From: Desulfovirgula sp.
GTDB taxonomy: Bacteria > Bacillota > Desulfotomaculia > Desulfotomaculales > Desulfocucumaceae
Length of the DNA stretch: 64,000 nucleotides
Assembly: GCA_020725625.1 (NCBI GenBank)
Contig: DYET01000034.1
Coordinates: 1 to 64,000, forward strand
Direction: 5' to 3'
Shown: positions 61,098 through 64,000 of the stretch, one piece after another
Layout of the letters: every line of letters begins with the position of its first letter
Numbering within the stretch: position 1 is the first letter of the stretch
Made by a program: the position numbers and the translations under genes
Notes under the pieces: model-generated
The model's database searches: none
What the model was told of the DNA's origin: nothing
What the model saw: the letters and a program-made list of their open reading frames with translations, nothing else

Positions 61098-62330
61098 ATG
61101 GCGCACAAGTATAGAGTAGAGGAACGACTGGGTTGGCGACGATGGGTAACGCCACAACTCCTAAGGGATAAACCTGTACATCGCTGGTATGTATTCCCAC
61201 ACAGCTTCACTGGAGAGTTGGTTCATGCCCTGATAGACGAATGGGACCTTGGCAAGAAGGATCGCATCCTTGATCCTTTTGTCGGGGCGGGAACGACGCT
61301 GTTGGCTGCCAAAGAGAGGGAGATACCCGCTAGTGGTTTTGATCTTTCACCGTTGGCAGTCCTCGCCGCACGCACGAAGGTTGCCAACTACAATATTTCA
61401 AACCTAAAAAAAGCTTGGAAATCTGTAAAGAAAACTTTTTACAATGTTAACAGGAACAAAGTTTCCAGGCCGTATCCTGAATTAGTTCAGAAGGCTCTAC
61501 CAGGGCGAGTTCTTGAGGTATTCGACGCGCTTGCCAGGATAATTGATGAAGTCGAGATGTTCGAAACGGACCGGGATCTTCTCCGTTTGGCGTTACTTTC
61601 CATTCTTCCCCTTTACAGCAGTGCTATTGCAACGGGTGGTTGGCTCAAATGGGTTGAGAAGCAAGTGGACGAAAAAAGCATTCCGGAAGCATTAACGGCG
61701 CGTGTTGAGATGATGCTGCATGATCTGCAGGAGGTACAGCTTCCGCGGCTACCAGGGTGGCAAGCTGTTCAGGCAGATGCACGACAGCTTCCCGTTCAAG
61801 ATGAGTCTTATTCGGCAGTCATTACTTCTCCACCCTATCCCAATCGCCACGATTACACCAGGGTATTCGGGATCGAGCTAATGTTTGGTTTTATAGGTTG
61901 GGAAGAAACGCGGCAGCTTCGCTATCAAAGCTTTCATTCTCATCCGGAAGCACGCCCGACGCGACCGGGTGCTAATGATTACAAATCACCAACAGCACTG
62001 ACCAAGGCAGTTAAAAACCTCAGAGAAAAAAATCTGGAACCTCGAATTATATCTATGATAGAAGGTTATTTCCTTGACTTGTATTTGTGTCTTCGAGAAA
62101 TGAAGCGTGTTTGCCGCCAAGGGGCGAAGATTGCCTTTGTGGTCGGCAATGCACGGTACTGTGGAGAAACTATTTTAGTAGATGAACTTACGGCAGAAGT
62201 CGGGGAACAGGCTGGCTTGAAATGCTCTAAACTCCTCGCAGTTCGCTATCGGGGTAATAGTGCACAGCAAATGGGTAGATACGGACGCAGCCCTTCTCGC
62301 GAGAGCGTAGTCATTTTTGATAAATCGTAA
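61098..62330 (+). CDS. DNA methyltransferase, N4-cytosine/N6-adenine type (TSPPY motif)
   Basis: ILDPFVGAGTTLLAAKEREIPASGFDLSPLAVLAA (motif I) and YSAVITSPPYPNRHDYTRVFGIELMFGF (motif IV). Confidence 0.85.
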   Translation: MAHKYRVEERLGWRRWVTPQLLRDKPVHRWYVFPHSFTGELVHALIDEWDLGKKDRILDPFVGAGTTLLAAKEREIPASGFDLSPLAVLAARTKVANYNISNLKKAWKSVKKTFYNVNRNKVSRPYPELVQKALPGRVLEVFDALARIIDEVEMFETDRDLLRLALLSILPLYSSAIATGGWLKWVEKQVDEKSIPEALTARVEMMLHDLQEVQLPRLPGWQAVQADARQLPVQDESYSAVITSPPYPNRHDYTRVFGIELMFGFIGWEETRQLRYQSFHSHPEARPTRPGANDYKSPTALTKAVKNLREKNLEPRIISMIEGYFLDLYLCLREMKRVCRQGAKIAFVVGNARYCGETILVDELTAEVGEQAGLKCSKLLAVRYRGNSAQQMGRYGRSPSRESVVIFDKS

Positions 62331-62650
62331 GAGAATTACCTGACGACGTTTTTTAAATCTGTTAAAAAGTATTGATTCTAAATAATTTAGTGTCACAGTC
62401 GATGATAAAATGACCAACCTACATTGCAGAGGCTGCCATCCGCCCCGCGAGGAGGTATACAATGGGAGCAGGAAGTTAAAAGAATTTTTTTCGATATCTG
62501 TAAAAACACCTGCCTGAATTAAGGCTGTATTTTTCCAGGGTTAGATTAAATTCAGACTTCATATCCGCTGATAATTACAATCTGGTCTTCAGCACGCTTT
62601 CTAATTGCAGTAACATTGCAGTAATTGGGTGGTATCCGTATTAAAAAACC

Positions 62651-62728
62651 TGGTCGGGATGGAGGGATTTGAACCCCCGGCCTCCTGCTCCCAAGGCAGG
62701 CGCGCTAGCCAAACTGCGCCACATCCCG
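62651..62728 (-). tRNA. tRNA-Pro (anticodon TGG), CCA end encoded
   Basis: minus strand CGGGATGTGGCGCAGTTTGGCTAGCGCGCCTGCCTTGGGAGCAGGAGGCCGGGGGTTCAAATCCCTCCATCCCGACCA; acceptor stem CGGGATG/CATCCCG. Confidence 0.95.
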
Positions 62729-62786
62729 ATAAATACCGCAAAGGTAATTATAACAGAACACCCTTTCCATTGCAATCGTCAAAAAA

Positions 62787-62819
62787 GCCGAAAAAAAAAG
62801 TCCAGCATCGTTGCTGGAC
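62787..62819 (-). terminator. Rho-independent terminator oriented on the minus strand
   Basis: minus strand gtccagca-acga-tgctggac followed by ttttttttt. Confidence 0.75.
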
Positions 62820-62977
62820 GGGGAGAGATAGAACTCACCAAAGCGGAGTGTTACTATTATTGCCACTCTTTAAGAATATATACACGGTATGGAAAAAAAG
62901 ATAATCAATATTATGGTAATAAATGACAGTCCTCCTCATTATAGTATTTAGTAAGAAAGTGATGGGGAGGTCGCGAA

Positions 62978-64000
62978 ATGGCTGTGATGAGAAAAATAGT
63001 GGCCGGGGCGGCATTATGTTTTTTGCTAGTCCTGTGCCCATCCCCTGAAACGGCCCCGGCCCTGCCCCCGGCCGCAACTGAGATCGATCCGGATCCGCCG
63101 CCAAAGAGCAGGCAGATCGTCATGCTGGTGGTGGACGGGCTGCAGGCCGACTCCCTGAGCCCCGGCAGGACGCCGAATATAAACGGGCTGGGCATGGCTG
63201 GGGCCAGGGCCGACAGGGTCAGCGCCATGCCCCCGGACAATTCCGAAGCCAGGTTGTATTCACTGCTCAGCGGGACCGACCCGGCCGATCACGGCTACAC
63301 GGGAGGGAAGGCCTCCCCCGGGCGGCGCACGATAATGTCGTACCTGGAGGAAAAGGGGCTCAAAAGTGCAGTTGTGGACGGGACCGGCCGGCTGGAAAAA
63401 GCGTGCGGGGAATTAGGCCTGAAAAACTTCGGCCCCTTCGGCAGCGACGGTGAGGTGGTGGCCGCGGCACTGGACTTGATCCGGAACAAAAAGCCGTTCC
63501 TGACGGTGGTGGTGCTGCCGGGGCCGGGCAGGCAGTTGGCCCTTTCCGGAAAGGACTCGAAAGATTACCAGTCCTCGGTGACCGCCGCCGACACCATGGT
63601 GGGGAAGATGTTCAGGCAACTGCACGCAGACGGGATTTTTGAAGAAACAATGATCATCGTCACCGGCACCACCGGCAGGCCCCCGCTGGTCATCAAGGGA
63701 AACGACTTTGCTGCCGGGGCGAAGCTGCCGCCGGTCTGCCTTAAAGACCTGGCCCCCACCCTGGGTTACCTGTACGGGATAAGCATGCCGGAGGGGGGAG
63801 GGCTGATCATATGGGACGCCCTGCGGCCGGCGGCCGGCCGGACGGAAATTTTCATGCTCAAGCAAAGGGTCAGGGACCTGGGCGCTGCATACGCCGACGC
63901 CGTTGACGCGGCGGCCCGCCTGGAAAACGAAAAAATCCTGGTTCAGGAGGAAAAAACGCGCCTGGCCAGGGATAAAAGATTCGTGGAGGAAGAGATTGAA
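62978..64000 (+). CDS. alkaline phosphatase superfamily / type I phosphodiesterase-like exported protein, incomplete at window end
   Basis: Open frame from ATG 62978 to the window end; signal peptide-like MRKIVAGAALCFLLVLCPS, IVMLVVDGLQADSLSPGRTPNINGL, C-terminal coiled coil; absent from the ORF track because it runs off the edge. Confidence 0.8.
   Translation, partial: MAVMRKIVAGAALCFLLVLCPSPETAPALPPAATEIDPDPPPKSRQIVMLVVDGLQADSLSPGRTPNINGLGMAGARADRVSAMPPDNSEARLYSLLSGTDPADHGYTGGKASPGRRTIMSYLEEKGLKSAVVDGTGRLEKACGELGLKNFGPFGSDGEVVAAALDLIRNKKPFLTVVVLPGPGRQLALSGKDSKDYQSSVTAADTMVGKMFRQLHADGIFEETMIIVTGTTGRPPLVIKGNDFAAGAKLPPVCLKDLAPTLGYLYGISMPEGGGLIIWDALRPAAGRTEIFMLKQRVRDLGAAYADAVDAAARLENEKILVQEEKTRLARDKRFVEEEIE

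Noticed and set aside
54480-62330. Island operon as BREX, DISARM or classical type I RM
   Set aside because: No PglZ, BrxC/L, DrmA/DrmB, HsdS or HsdR-type proteins recognised among the four genes
62605-62626. Short direct repeat attgcagtaac/attgcagtaatt as an att site
   Set aside because: Too short and tandem, and no matching copy noticed at the left island boundary
54480-62650. CRISPR array near the defence-like operon
   Set aside because: No regularly spaced direct repeats or cas genes seen anywhere in the window
62629-62926. ORFs spanning the tRNA-Pro region (91 and 85 aa)
   Set aside because: Translation is the typical artefact of a tRNA gene (MEGFEPPASCSQGRRASQ...)

Overview
This 64 kb window looks like a chromosomal segment from a GC-rich, spore-forming anaerobic Firmicute. 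A Pelotomaculum/Desulfotomaculum-like origin is an inference from gene content (intact sigK, mtrB/TRAP, three acyl-CoA synthetases, homocysteine-biosynthesis genes). Most of it is ordinary: dnaE, pfkA, pyk, nth, trmL, cysK, TrkH/TrkA, sigma-54 activators, an acetate-type symporter and MFS transporters. The left edge (about 1-2200) is a decaying integrative element: excisionase-like HTH, tyrosine recombinase, and a multiply disrupted ArdC-like antirestriction gene. A SAM-I riboswitch sits upstream of a minus-strand homocysteine-biosynthesis operon (COG1900/DUF39, NIL-ferredoxin, UPF0280). The strongest candidate for an undescribed system is the compact lower-GC operon at 54925-62330: a PD-(D/E)xK-like nuclease fused to an N6-adenine-type methyltransferase, a NurA-like nuclease, a HerA-like ATPase with an unusual P-loop, and a TSPPY-type methyltransferase. 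It lies between a broken MNT-HEPN toxin-antitoxin pair and a tRNA-Pro gene. All functional calls come from reading motifs in the translations; no database search was run.
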